A stretch of DNA of 29,651 nucleotides from JASJHI01 sp965371355 (GTDB lineage Bacteria; Actinomycetota; Acidimicrobiia; Acidimicrobiales; Ilumatobacteraceae): positions 1 through 29,651 of the forward strand of contig CBDUYD010000016.1 in assembly GCA_965371355.1 (NCBI GenBank), read 5' to 3'. A model generated the notes under the pieces. It did no database searches. It saw nothing but the letters and a program-made list of their open reading frames with translations, and was not told where the DNA came from. Positions 13,126 to 20,741 of this stretch are shown here, piece after piece; position 1 is the stretch's first letter, and every line of letters starts with the position of its first letter. The translations under genes and the position numbers were made by a program.

Positions 13126-13580
13126 TTACGTCGGCATGGCGGGGAGGGTCTCGACGCCGATCACGAAGAACAGCCCGACGACGATGCTCGGCAAGCCGAC
13201 TACGACGGCGACGGTCGCGTAGACGGCGAAGCTCCGTCCGGAGCGGAGCAGACCGAAGCAGGCGAGCACGGCGAGCCCCGAATTGGCGAGCATCAACCCG
13301 AGGACCCACGCGCCGAGGACGAGCACGATCAGCGTCGATCCGACGATTCGGCCCATCCAGGCATCCATCGAGTCGGGGATCGTGACGCCCGTGACGATGA
13401 TCAGCGCACCGAGGAGGAACACCACGGAGGCGTGTCCGAGGGCGTACAGCAGCGAGAGGGCGAACCCGCGGCGCCGGCTGTCGGCGGTGCCGGTGAGATC
13501 GACGACGCCGCGATGTGGTCCCAGTCGATTCCGTGGCGCAATCCGAGCGCCAGCGATGTGAGGAGCAGACCGAGCGTCAT
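13126..13580 (-). pseudogene. Nickel/cobalt permease-like (NicO/HoxN-type) membrane protein, frameshifted
   Basis: Starting at the ATG at 13580 the frame reads MTLGLLLTSLALGLRH, then GIDWDHIAA. This is the TM helix with the HG/HA-D-DH metal signature of nickel-cobalt permeases. At about 13506 the frame is lost. One base on, in another frame, it continues VDLTGTADSRRRGFALSLLY and ALGHASVVFLLGALIIV, as expected for the next helices, down to the stop at 13126. A single missing base (GCG-ATC read as GCG-TC) explains the switch. The total of about 150 residues is also roughly half the size I would expect. The later part (VLGLMLANSGLAVLACFGLL) resembles the C-terminal helices, so a central deletion is likely. 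Substrate assignment is inference. Confidence 0.6.
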
Positions 13581-13594
13581 GGCTCGTGAGGCCG

Positions 13595-13816
13595 TCAGTC
13601 CGAGTCGGAGCGGAGGTCGACGCGCAACGTCAGTACGCCATCGTCGAGCGTGGCCTGCGCATCGCCGATGATGGCGAAGTCCATGAAGTCGAACTGCGAC
13701 TGCTCGATGAACTGCTGACGCTCGTCGCCCGCCACCGGCGGCAATGGGCGCTTCTTGACCGCGGCCGCCCTGTCACGGAACCGTTGGAGCATCTCTTCGA
13801 CGTCGAATGTTGCCAC
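13595..13816 (-). CDS. Small conserved hypothetical protein
   Basis: A 73-residue protein if it starts at the GTG at 13816 (ATFDVEEMLQRFRDRAAAVK). The sequence is charged, with a helix first and then a strand-like segment (DFMDFAIIGDAQATLDDGVL) ending in DLRSDSD. I do not recognise a family. It lies between the permease-like pseudogene and the acidic-tailed membrane protein on the same strand and may be co-transcribed with the metX operon (10 bp downstream of that gene). The protein-like composition supports it as a real gene, but the start is uncertain. Confidence 0.55.
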   Translation of the reverse strand: MATFDVEEMLQRFRDRAAAVKKRPLPPVAGDERQQFIEQSQFDFMDFAIIGDAQATLDDGVLTLRVDLRSDSD

Positions 13817-13826
13817 GTCGGCGACT

Positions 13827-14543
13827 CTAGTTCCCGCCGGCGCCGCCGTCCCCGGGAGGATCGCCCGCACCCGACGACACAGCCTCGCCACCGGCGTCGG
13901 CTTCGTCGGCTACGTCGGCTTGATCGGCTTCGCGGTCAGCGTCGTCGGCTTGATCGGCTTCGTCGGCTTGATCGGCTTCGTCGTCAGCGTCCGCTTGATC
14001 GGCCTCGTCGTCAGCGTCGCCGGCTTTCTCGTCATCGCCGTCGTCATCGCCACCGTCGTCATCATCGCCGTCGCCGTCGCCGGGCTCCTCGGCCTCCGCT
14101 ACGTCCGATCCCTCGGGCTGTGCCGCGTCCGACGCCGCTACGTCGGGCTCTTCGATGTCCGACCTCTGCTCGTCTGGTTCCTCCTCGGCCTCGGGATCCT
14201 TCAGGTCGTCGAACGACGTCACGGGATGGTCGGCCTGTTGGAATTCCACATCGACCGCCGGTTCCCCGGGTTCCCGGTGCAACGGAACGGCATCGACGGG
14301 GCGGACCTCGTCGAGCATCCGCCGCTGCGTCGCCGGATCACGCCTCGACCACGAGCGATCGGACATGCGCTCGAGAGGCGCCAGCAATTCCGCGTCGACC
14401 CTGGTCTGGCGGAACACCCAGACCGTGATGCCGAGCAGGAGAACCCCGATCACGATCAACGAGATCACGATCCCGTAGACGACGCGATCCGCGGCAGGGT
14501 CACCGGCCGCGATGGCGGCCACGACGGTCGACGGGACGCTCAC
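13827..14543 (-). CDS. Single-pass membrane protein with a long acidic low-complexity tail
   Basis: 238 residues. A short N-terminus is followed by one membrane helix at about 21-44 (VVYGIVISLIVIGVLLLGIT). A basic/charged stretch then includes LLAPLERMSDRSWSRRDPAT. From about residue 115 to the end the protein is almost entirely Asp, Glu, Ala, Gln and Gly, with repeats such as DEADQAD and GDDDDGGDDDGDDE. The GTG start overlaps the metX stop (GTGA), so it is translationally coupled to metX. The function is unknown. The tail might bind cations or crowd the membrane surface on the cytoplasmic side, but that is speculation. Confidence 0.75.
   Translation of the reverse strand: MSVPSTVVAAIAAGDPAADRVVYGIVISLIVIGVLLLGITVWVFRQTRVDAELLAPLERMSDRSWSRRDPATQRRMLDEVRPVDAVPLHREPGEPAVDVEFQQADHPVTSFDDLKDPEAEEEPDEQRSDIEEPDVAASDAAQPEGSDVAEAEEPGDGDGDDDDGGDDDGDDEKAGDADDEADQADADDEADQADEADQADDADREADQADVADEADAGGEAVSSGAGDPPGDGGAGGN
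13899..14030. repeat. Imperfect tandem repeat array (6-bp based) encoding the acidic tail
   Basis: The plus strand repeatedly reads GTCGGCTTGATCGGCTTC with variants such as GTCGTCAGCGTC. The period is 6 bp with higher-order units of 12-18 bp. On the coding strand this gives EADQAD-type repeats. Such an array is prone to slippage, so copy number may vary between strains. Confidence 0.75.
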
Positions 14544-15724
14544 CGCTCGCGCTTGAGGGCGATCGCGAGGAATCGTTCGAGCGGTCCTTCGAGTTGATCG
14601 CCGTTGATGAGGAACGCATCGTGGCCGTGCGGCGAGTCGATCTCGACGTACTCGCTGTCGACGCCGTTGGCCACCAGGATCTCGTTGATCTGGCGCTGCT
14701 GGTACGACGGATACAAGATGTCGCTCCAGATGCCGACCACCATCGTCGGCACCTTGACCCGCCCCATCGCCCACTCGAGGCTGACGCGCCCCCGGGCGAC
14801 GTCGTGGAGGTCCATCGCCTTGCCGATCAGCAGGTAGCTGTTGGCATCGAACCGGCTCACCAGCTTCGAGCCGTGGTGTTCGAGGTAGCGCTCGACCTCG
14901 AAGCGCTGCCACATGTCGAGCGTTTTGCCCCGCCCTGCCCGGTCGGCCAGCTCGCGCCCGAAGCGGTCGGTGAACACATTGTCGCTGCGGAACGTGACCT
15001 GGGCGACCATCCTCGCGATCTCGAGCCCCTCGGCCGGACCTTCGCCGGGCTCGGCGTCGTAGTAGTCGCCACCGCGCCAACGCGGGTCGAGCCGGACCGC
15101 ACGACGCCCGATCGCGCCCCACGCGATCTGCTGCGCTGTCGCCTGCATGCATGTGGCGACGGCGACGAGCGACCGGACGCGGCGGGGATACATCACCGCC
15201 CACTCCAGCGCCTGCATGCCACCCATCGACCCTCCGATGACGGCGAGCCACGCGGTTACCCCGAGGTGGCCCATCAACCTGGCCTGCGCCCTCACCATGT
15301 CGCGGATCGTGACGACCGGAAAGCGCGACCCGTACGGCTTGCCGTCGCCGGGATGCGGGGAGGCCGGACCGGTCGACCCCTGGCATCCGCCGAGCACGTT
15401 GGCGCAGACGACGAAGTACTTGTCGGTGTCGATCGCCTTGCCGGGCCCCACCGTGTCGTCCCACCAGCCGGGAGTGACATGCCCCTTGCCCGCGTGCCCC
15501 GCGGCGTGGCTGTCGCCGGTCCAGGCGTGGCACAGCAGGACGGCATTCGATGCATCGGCGTCGAGTCGACCCCAGGTCTCGTAGGCGACCACGACATCGC
15601 AGAGCGCGGCACCGCTGTCGAGCGCGAATCGGCGGTCGGTGGCGAACGTGAAGAACTGGCGATGGCCGGGGCCATCGTCAGGGCGCCACGCGCCGGTAAC
15701 CGGGAGAGGAGGTTGGCTCGTCAT
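14540..15724 (-). CDS. metX: Homoserine O-acetyltransferase (alpha/beta-hydrolase fold)
   Basis: A 394-residue enzyme of the MetX family that acylates L-homoserine (from acetyl-CoA or succinyl-CoA) in methionine biosynthesis. It shows NAVLLCHAWTGDSHAAGH, the ANVLGGCQGSTGP oxyanion/specificity region, the nucleophile elbow GGSMGGMQ (Ser166), the catalytic Asp in IWSDILYP (Asp335) and His in PHGHDAFL (His368). The length is normal for the family. An extended -10 TGATACCCT lies about 15 nt upstream, leaving a very short leader. The acetyl- versus succinyl-donor preference cannot be decided with certainty. No metY is nearby. A coupled membrane protein follows. Confidence 0.93.
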   Translation of the reverse strand: MTSQPPLPVTGAWRPDDGPGHRQFFTFATDRRFALDSGAALCDVVVAYETWGRLDADASNAVLLCHAWTGDSHAAGHAGKGHVTPGWWDDTVGPGKAIDTDKYFVVCANVLGGCQGSTGPASPHPGDGKPYGSRFPVVTIRDMVRAQARLMGHLGVTAWLAVIGGSMGGMQALEWAVMYPRRVRSLVAVATCMQATAQQIAWGAIGRRAVRLDPRWRGGDYYDAEPGEGPAEGLEIARMVAQVTFRSDNVFTDRFGRELADRAGRGKTLDMWQRFEVERYLEHHGSKLVSRFDANSYLLIGKAMDLHDVARGRVSLEWAMGRVKVPTMVVGIWSDILYPSYQQRQINEILVANGVDSEYVEIDSPHGHDAFLINGDQLEGPLERFLAIALKRER

Positions 15725-15777
15725 GGCGGAGCGGACCCGAGGGTATCAAGTGCTCACTCCCCCATTCTGTGGAGGAT

Positions 15778-15798
15778 TCGTCGCGCTGGGCGCGACGA
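15778..15798 (-). terminator. Strong hairpin between metX and the DUF4262 gene
   Basis: TCGTCGCGC (15778-15786) and GCGCGACGA (15790-15798) form a perfect 9-bp GC-rich stem with a 3-nt loop, 27 bp downstream of the stop of the DUF4262 gene and upstream of the metX promoter. It lacks a U-run on the minus strand. It most likely ends the upstream transcript before the metX promoter at 15740-15745. Confidence 0.6.
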
Positions 15799-15824
15799 TG
15801 CGTACATTTTTCGGGGAATGACCG

Positions 15825-16325
15825 TCAGAGGGTTCCGATGACGGGGTGGGCGATCTGGAGGCGTTCGTCGTAGCCCGACTCGTAAGGCATCCAACCGTTG
15901 CGGTCGGGGAACAGCATCTGCACCATCTCGAATGCGGCGCCGCGGTACCACGACGTCGCGGTGTCGAACAGCGGCCCCCAGGTGTCGAGATCGATCGGCG
16001 CGAATATGCATCGCAGTTCGTTCTCGAGCAGCCCGACCAACTCGACGCCGAGCGGGATCTCGGTCCCTCCTCGTCGGGCGTCGGCGACGAGGCTGACGAG
16101 ACCCTTGGAGGCGACCGGTGTCAGTCCGAACACCGCCACCTCGGGGAAGTCGACGGCGGCGGGGAGCCCGATCGAGTAGGCGTACGCCGGATCCGGCGGC
16201 TCGGCCTCGGGGCGGGCGCCGACCGCCTCGAGTGCCCACCCGGTCGACTCGATCATCCATTCGATCTTGTCGAGGGCGTCGAACGAACCCCATTCGGCGG
16301 CGTCGGGATCGCGCGGGTCGCTCAC
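15825..16325 (-). CDS. DUF4262-domain protein
   Basis: 166 residues. It shows the DUF4262 pattern: an N-terminal helix ending in STGWALEAVG, AYSIGLPAAVDFPEVAVFGL, a central helix, a basic-rich turn (DARRGGTEIPLG), and a C-terminal part with WYRGAAFEMVQMLFPDRNGW. The family's role is unknown. I take the GTG at 16325 as the start because TACGTT (complement of 16334-16339) lies 8 nt upstream. A TTG at 16334 would overlap that hexamer. It is on the same strand as the APH-like gene upstream, with a 22-bp gap. Confidence 0.78.
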   Translation of the reverse strand: MSDPRDPDAAEWGSFDALDKIEWMIESTGWALEAVGARPEAEPPDPAYAYSIGLPAAVDFPEVAVFGLTPVASKGLVSLVADARRGGTEIPLGVELVGLLENELRCIFAPIDLDTWGPLFDTATSWYRGAAFEMVQMLFPDRNGWMPYESGYDERLQIAHPVIGTL

Positions 16326-16347
16326 GGCGCTCAAACGTACCCGGCGA

Positions 16348-17379
16348 TCAGATCAGCGATAGCGAGTCGAGGTCGAGGGCGTGTTGCAGATGGCGGCTCG
16401 CCATCGAGGTGAACATCGCCTCGCTGCGCTCGCTCCCACCGACGATCTGCGATGCCACGACCGCCATGATCACACCGGCGAACGCCAGATACCGGTACTG
16501 CTCCCACACCCACGCGCCGTCGACCTCGACGCCGAACTCCGACACGCAGGCGCCGTACAGGTCGACGAGTGATCGTTCGTGCGCGCGCCGATCGTCGGGC
16601 AGCAGACCGGCACCACAGAAGTACGAGAGGTCGGCGACAGGAGGCCCCTGGCCCGGCGTCTGCCAGTCGACAGCCGTGACCGGAGGGCCCCCGACGGGCG
16701 TCGCGAACAAGAGGTTGTCGAGCCGGTAGTCGCCGTGCGTGACCGCGTCGGGCCCGCCCCTGCCGAGCATCCAGTCGTCGACCCGCTGACCGAAAGCCTC
16801 GGCGAGTTCGAAGGCCTCGGTCGAGAGGTGCTGCCGGTAGGTAGCGGCGAACCCGGGGAACACCGCGAGGTACATCGCCTGCAGGTCTGCGCCGTCGTCG
16901 TCGGAGACGCGTCTCGCGAGCCACTCGATCGCCGAGAGTGTCTCGTCGTTCCAGCGCGGGCCGTGGAGGCGGGCGAGTTCCTCGACCGCGTCGCGAGCGC
17001 GGCCGATGTCGGTGCCGGCGATCTGATCGCCCTGCACGGCCGGCGCCATGTCTTCGAGCACGAGCACGAACTCGCCGGTCGCCTCGTGCCACTCGCTGTG
17101 GAAGCAGTGCGGCACCCGGATCTCGACGGTCGCCGCAACCTGCTCGTAGAACTTGACCTCGCGCTCGTAGTTCCGCAGCCCGATACCCAGATCGCGACTC
17201 GTCGGATCGAGCGACGGCATCTTGATCACGACCGAGGACGGGGCGTCGGTCGAGCCGCTGATCTCGACGCGCAGATTGAGCCCGACCAATCCGTCGCCGA
17301 TCGGTGCGTGAGCGATCGATTCGACGTCGGCATCGAGCACGCCCGACAACCATTGCGCGCTCAGCTCCTCGGGCTTCAT
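16348..17379 (-). CDS. Aminoglycoside phosphotransferase (APH)-family kinase
   Basis: A 343-residue protein-kinase-like small-molecule kinase. The N-lobe includes VVIKMP (Lys53, ATP binding) and the helix with Glu73 (RNYEREVKFYEQVA). The hinge is FVLVLEDM. The catalytic loop is HGDYRLDNLLF (His215-Asp217-Asn222), and the metal-binding VDWQTPGQGP has Asp238. The broad family phosphorylates antibiotics, choline, homoserine and other alcohols. This branch often sits in lipid or acyl-CoA gene neighbourhoods, and antibiotic resistance should not be assumed. The start at 17379 has TACCGT 8 nt upstream. It is divergent from SURF1. Confidence 0.85.
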   Translation of the reverse strand: MKPEELSAQWLSGVLDADVESIAHAPIGDGLVGLNLRVEISGSTDAPSSVVIKMPSLDPTSRDLGIGLRNYEREVKFYEQVAATVEIRVPHCFHSEWHEATGEFVLVLEDMAPAVQGDQIAGTDIGRARDAVEELARLHGPRWNDETLSAIEWLARRVSDDDGADLQAMYLAVFPGFAATYRQHLSTEAFELAEAFGQRVDDWMLGRGGPDAVTHGDYRLDNLLFATPVGGPPVTAVDWQTPGQGPPVADLSYFCGAGLLPDDRRAHERSLVDLYGACVSEFGVEVDGAWVWEQYRYLAFAGVIMAVVASQIVGGSERSEAMFTSMASRHLQHALDLDSLSLI

Positions 17380-17424
17380 CGCACGGCACGGTAGCCGGTG
17401 TCCGGGGGTACCGTCTCTGCGGAG

Positions 17425-18231
17425 ATGTACCGCTTTCTCGTCCGGCCCGCGTGGATCGCATTCCACCTGCTGGTCATCGCGGCGGTCGTTCTGATGATCA
17501 ACCTCGGGTTCTGGCAGCTCAGTCGGCTCGACGAGCGCAAGGACTTCAACCGGGCGGTGTCCGAGCGCAGCGAGCAACCGCCGGTGCCGCTCGCCGACCT
17601 GCTCGCCGAGCCCGGCTTCGACCCCGACGAGAACGAGTGGCGGCAGGTCACCGTCTCGGGTTCGTGGGTCCCGGCGCAGGTCCTTGTCTTCAACCGCACG
17701 CAGCGCGGGGTGGCGGGTGACAACGTGCTCACGGCACTCGCCTCCGACGACGGCTCGACCGTGCTCGTCAACCGCGGGTTCGTCCGTCTCGGGGCTGAGA
17801 TTCCCGAGCCACCGTCGATCGAGACCATCGTGCTCGGCCGGGTCCGGCTCGATCAGTCGCGCCAGCGCGGCCAGCTCACCGATTCCCAGGACGGGGTGAT
17901 CACCGAGGTGCGCCGCATCGAGATCGACGAACTGGCGCCCCAGTTCAGCGGCGATCTCGCCCCCGTCTACATCGATCTGATCGAGAGCGAACCGGCGGTC
18001 GAACCGACCGGCCCGGCGGCGCTGCCGGCACCCGAACTGGGCGAGGGCAACCACCTGTCGTACGCGTTCCAGTGGTTCATCTTCTCGATCCTCGTAGTCG
18101 TCGGGTGGGTGCTCGCGGTCCGACGCTCGATCGGAACGCGGCGAGCCGCATCGTTGAAGGACGAGCGGGCCGACGAGGCAGACCGAGCCCCCAAGGCCCC
18201 CGCCCCGACCGCTGGATCAGTGAGCCTCTAG
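17425..18231 (+). CDS. SURF1-family cytochrome c oxidase assembly protein
   Basis: A 268-residue SURF1/Shy1-type membrane protein that helps insert haem a into cytochrome c oxidase. TM1 is at about 9-29 (AWIAFHLLVIAAVVLMINLG), followed directly by the signature FWQLSRLDERKDF. A periplasmic domain contains VTVSGSWVPAQVLVFNRTQ and TVLVNRGFV. The C-terminal signature NHLSYAFQWFIFSILVVVGW forms TM2 at about 213-232. A soluble tail of about 36 residues ends the protein. TACCGT (17409-17414) is 10 nt before the ATG. Its last 15 bp overlap the end of the convergent MBL gene. Confidence 0.9.
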   Translation: MYRFLVRPAWIAFHLLVIAAVVLMINLGFWQLSRLDERKDFNRAVSERSEQPPVPLADLLAEPGFDPDENEWRQVTVSGSWVPAQVLVFNRTQRGVAGDNVLTALASDDGSTVLVNRGFVRLGAEIPEPPSIETIVLGRVRLDQSRQRGQLTDSQDGVITEVRRIEIDELAPQFSGDLAPVYIDLIESEPAVEPTGPAALPAPELGEGNHLSYAFQWFIFSILVVVGWVLAVRRSIGTRRAASLKDERADEADRAPKAPAPTAGSVSL

Positions 18232-19182
18232 CGCCGCCATCCGTCGGAACTGCTCGACCACGTCGGGGGTCTCGTGCGAGGGGTCGAGCGCTCGGTACAC
18301 GGTCTCGACATTCACCGCGATCCTGCCGAACTCGCCCCAGCTCGCGAACCGGTCGTCTGCTCCGATCAGCCGGGCGATCTCGTGCGCCGCGTCGAAGGCA
18401 TCGATGCCGGCCTCGTAGCGCCCGCCGGCCTCGGCATCGACGAAGGCGAGATAGTCGCGGACAGCCGAGATCCCGCTCTTGTCGGTGAGCGCACCGTGGC
18501 CCGGCACCACCATCTCGACATCCATCTCGAGCATCAGATCGCACGCTGCCACCCAGTTGGACAGCGGCCCTGCCCAGACGATCGGCGTCCCACCGATGAA
18601 CAAGATGTCGCCGGTGTAGACCGTACGGGCATCGGGCACGTGAACGAGCGTGTCGCCCCGCGTGTGGGCCGGCCCGACCTCGATCAACTCGACCGTTCGA
18701 CCGGCAACGTCGAGTTCGGTACGACCATCGAACGTGCGCGTCGGCATCTCGACCTCGATCCCCTCGAAGTTGAAGTCGCCGAAGAAGCTGCGGAACAACT
18801 CACCGACCTCGCCCGGCGCCTCGTTGAGCGCGGCGAGCATCGCCGGTGGAACCTCTCCCATCTCCTCGGCACACGCCGTCGAAGCGATGATCTCGACGTC
18901 GGAGAACCGGCGGGTCACCTCACCATTGCCGTAGCAGTGATCGCCGTTGGCGTGCGTGTTGACGACGCTGCCGACGGGAGCCCCCGACGTACATGCCGAC
19001 ATCGAGTCGAGCATCCGCGACGTGATGTCGAGGTCGAACAACGTGTCGACCAGCAGCGAACGGCCGTCGCCGACGATCAGACCGGCGTTGCTCCAACCCC
19101 AGCCGCCGTCGGGTTGCAGGTAGGCGTAGCAGTCGTTGCCGATCTCGTGCAGACCGAGCGAGTAGTCGTTCGTCGGTGCCAT
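18217..19182 (-). CDS. Metallo-beta-lactamase-fold hydrolase
   Basis: A 321-residue MBL-fold enzyme. Metal-binding elements are THANGDH (His77, Asn79, Asp81, His82), the His in GPAHTRGDTLVH, the bridging Asp in YTGDILF and the final His in VPGHGALTDKS. The Asn at the second motif position is seen in other MBL hydrolases of this sub-branch (THxNGDH). The C-terminal 90 residues are helical. The substrate is unknown, perhaps a lactone or thioester. It is divergent from the wax synthase gene (56 bp apart), and the end overlaps SURF1. Confidence 0.85.
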   Translation of the reverse strand: MAPTNDYSLGLHEIGNDCYAYLQPDGGWGWSNAGLIVGDGRSLLVDTLFDLDITSRMLDSMSACTSGAPVGSVVNTHANGDHCYGNGEVTRRFSDVEIIASTACAEEMGEVPPAMLAALNEAPGEVGELFRSFFGDFNFEGIEVEMPTRTFDGRTELDVAGRTVELIEVGPAHTRGDTLVHVPDARTVYTGDILFIGGTPIVWAGPLSNWVAACDLMLEMDVEMVVPGHGALTDKSGISAVRDYLAFVDAEAGGRYEAGIDAFDAAHEIARLIGADDRFASWGEFGRIAVNVETVYRALDPSHETPDVVEQFRRMAALEAH

Positions 19183-19225
19183 CGACCCATACTCGCACGC
19201 CCTGTCCGGGTGCCGGGGCGAGCGT

Positions 19226-19231
19226 TACGAT
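19226..19231 (+). promoter_or_regulatory. -10 box (TACGAT) of the wax ester synthase gene
   Basis: TACGAT ends 7 nt before the ATG at 19239, so the mRNA is probably leaderless. This supports the start MRQLSGADVSF over the upstream start at 19176, which would lie inside the divergent MBL gene. Confidence 0.5.
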
Positions 19232-19238
19232 CGGCACC

Positions 19239-20738
19239 ATGAGGCAACTCAGCGGTGCAGACGTCAGCTTCTTGAACATGGAGACCTCCTCCACGTTCGG
19301 ACACGTGTCGTCGATGAACATCTACGATCCATCCGGCTCACCCGGTGGAGCCGGTGTCGAGGTCACCAAGCAGACCATCCTCGAGCGGATCGACCTGCTG
19401 GCGCCCTTTCGCAGACGGCTCGTCGAGGTGCCGCTCGGACTCGACCTGCCGTACTGGATCGAGGATCCCGACTTCGATATCGACTTCCACGTCCGCCACC
19501 ACGCGGTCCCGGCGCCCGGCACCCCCGAGCAGCTCGCCGAGGTCGTCAGCCGGATCCACGCCCGGCCACTCGATCGCCGCAAGCCTCTGTGGGAGCTCTA
19601 CGTCATCGAGGGCGTCGACGACGGACGGCTGATCGCGCATCTCACGAAGGTGCACCATGCGGCCATCGACGGCGCAGCCGGTGCGTTGATGCTCGCGGCG
19701 ATGCTCGACACCGATCCGAGTGCGCGGCCCACCGGCGAGCCCCGATCTTGGACGCCCGACCCGATCCCCTCCGACGAGGAACTGCTCCGCCTCACCGCTA
19801 TCGAGTACCTGCGACGACCGGAAAAATTTGTCCGACTCTCCGCCCGTGCGAGCCGCGAACTCGCCCGAGCGTCGGGCAACGGCGGCATGCGCGTCCTCGC
19901 CGACATGATCGCGCGCCCGATACCGGGACCGATGGGAAAGATGGTGCGCCGTCGACTCGAGGAGACCGCCGGCGAACACGACGACCTCCCACCCGCGCTA
20001 CCGCCGACCCGCGCGCCGCGGACACCGTGGAATGTCTCGATCGGTCCGCACCGCCGGTTCGCCTACACGTCGATCCCCCTCGACGACGCCAAGCGGGTGC
20101 GCAGAGCGGTCGGCTGCACGTTCAACGACGTGGTGATGGCCATGTGCTCGGGTGCGCTGCGGCGGTATCTGATCAAACACGACCAGCTCCCCGACGAGCC
20201 GCTCATCGCGATGGTGCCGGTGAGCGTGCGCTCCGACGACCAGCGCGACGCGTCGAACGATGACGTCTACGAGAACAAGGTGTCGGCGCTGCTCGCCGAC
20301 CTGGCGACGAACGAGGACGATCCGCGCGAACGGCTCGCGAGGGTCCAGCAGAGCATGACCAGGGCGAAGGAGGACTTCAAGGCGATCCCCGCCGAAGCGC
20401 TCCAGGACTTCACTCAATTCGCCCCACCGGCGATCGCGGCACGGGCGATGCGGATGGTTTCGCGACTGAAGCTCGCCGACCGCGCAGCGCCGCCGTTCAA
20501 CATCATCATCTCGAACGTGCCGGGTCCCCCGATGCCGCTCTATTCGAGTGGCGCCGAGCTGAAGCACTTCTACCCGGTCTCCGCGCTCGCCGACAGCCAG
20601 GGCATGAATATCACCGTTCAGAGCTACAACGGCAACCTCGACTTCGGGATCATCGTCGACCGTGACCTCGTGCCCGACGTGTGGGACATCACCGAGATGC
20701 TCCACGAGAGCATGGACGAATTGCTCACGCTCATCTGA
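19239..20738 (+). CDS. Wax ester synthase/diacylglycerol acyltransferase (WS/DGAT)
   Basis: A 499-residue bifunctional acyltransferase of the actinobacterial Tgs/AtfA type, which esterifies acyl-CoA with fatty alcohols or diacylglycerol to make storage lipid. It starts MRQLSGADVSFLNMET, as the family does. PLWELYVIEG (116-125) precedes the catalytic HHAAIDG at 139-145. The C-terminal half has FNDVVMAMCSGALRRYL and NIIISNVPGPPMPLY. The length is slightly longer than the usual 450-480. It suggests storage of neutral lipids by the host. It stands alone on its strand. The convergent GMC gene ends 3 bp after it. Confidence 0.93.
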   Translation: MRQLSGADVSFLNMETSSTFGHVSSMNIYDPSGSPGGAGVEVTKQTILERIDLLAPFRRRLVEVPLGLDLPYWIEDPDFDIDFHVRHHAVPAPGTPEQLAEVVSRIHARPLDRRKPLWELYVIEGVDDGRLIAHLTKVHHAAIDGAAGALMLAAMLDTDPSARPTGEPRSWTPDPIPSDEELLRLTAIEYLRRPEKFVRLSARASRELARASGNGGMRVLADMIARPIPGPMGKMVRRRLEETAGEHDDLPPALPPTRAPRTPWNVSIGPHRRFAYTSIPLDDAKRVRRAVGCTFNDVVMAMCSGALRRYLIKHDQLPDEPLIAMVPVSVRSDDQRDASNDDVYENKVSALLADLATNEDDPRERLARVQQSMTRAKEDFKAIPAEALQDFTQFAPPAIAARAMRMVSRLKLADRAAPPFNIIISNVPGPPMPLYSSGAELKHFYPVSALADSQGMNITVQSYNGNLDFGIIVDRDLVPDVWDITEMLHESMDELLTLI

Positions 20739-20741
20739 TAC

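Noticed and set aside
13827..15533. A 568-residue minus-strand protein spanning metX
   Set aside because: Its first part is another frame of metX. Only the part from the GTG at 14543 has a membrane helix and coherent composition.
18937..18960. Loss of a metal ligand in the MBL hydrolase (THANGDH)
   Set aside because: Asn at this position is a common variant of this MBL sub-branch and the other ligands are present, so it does not indicate inactivation.
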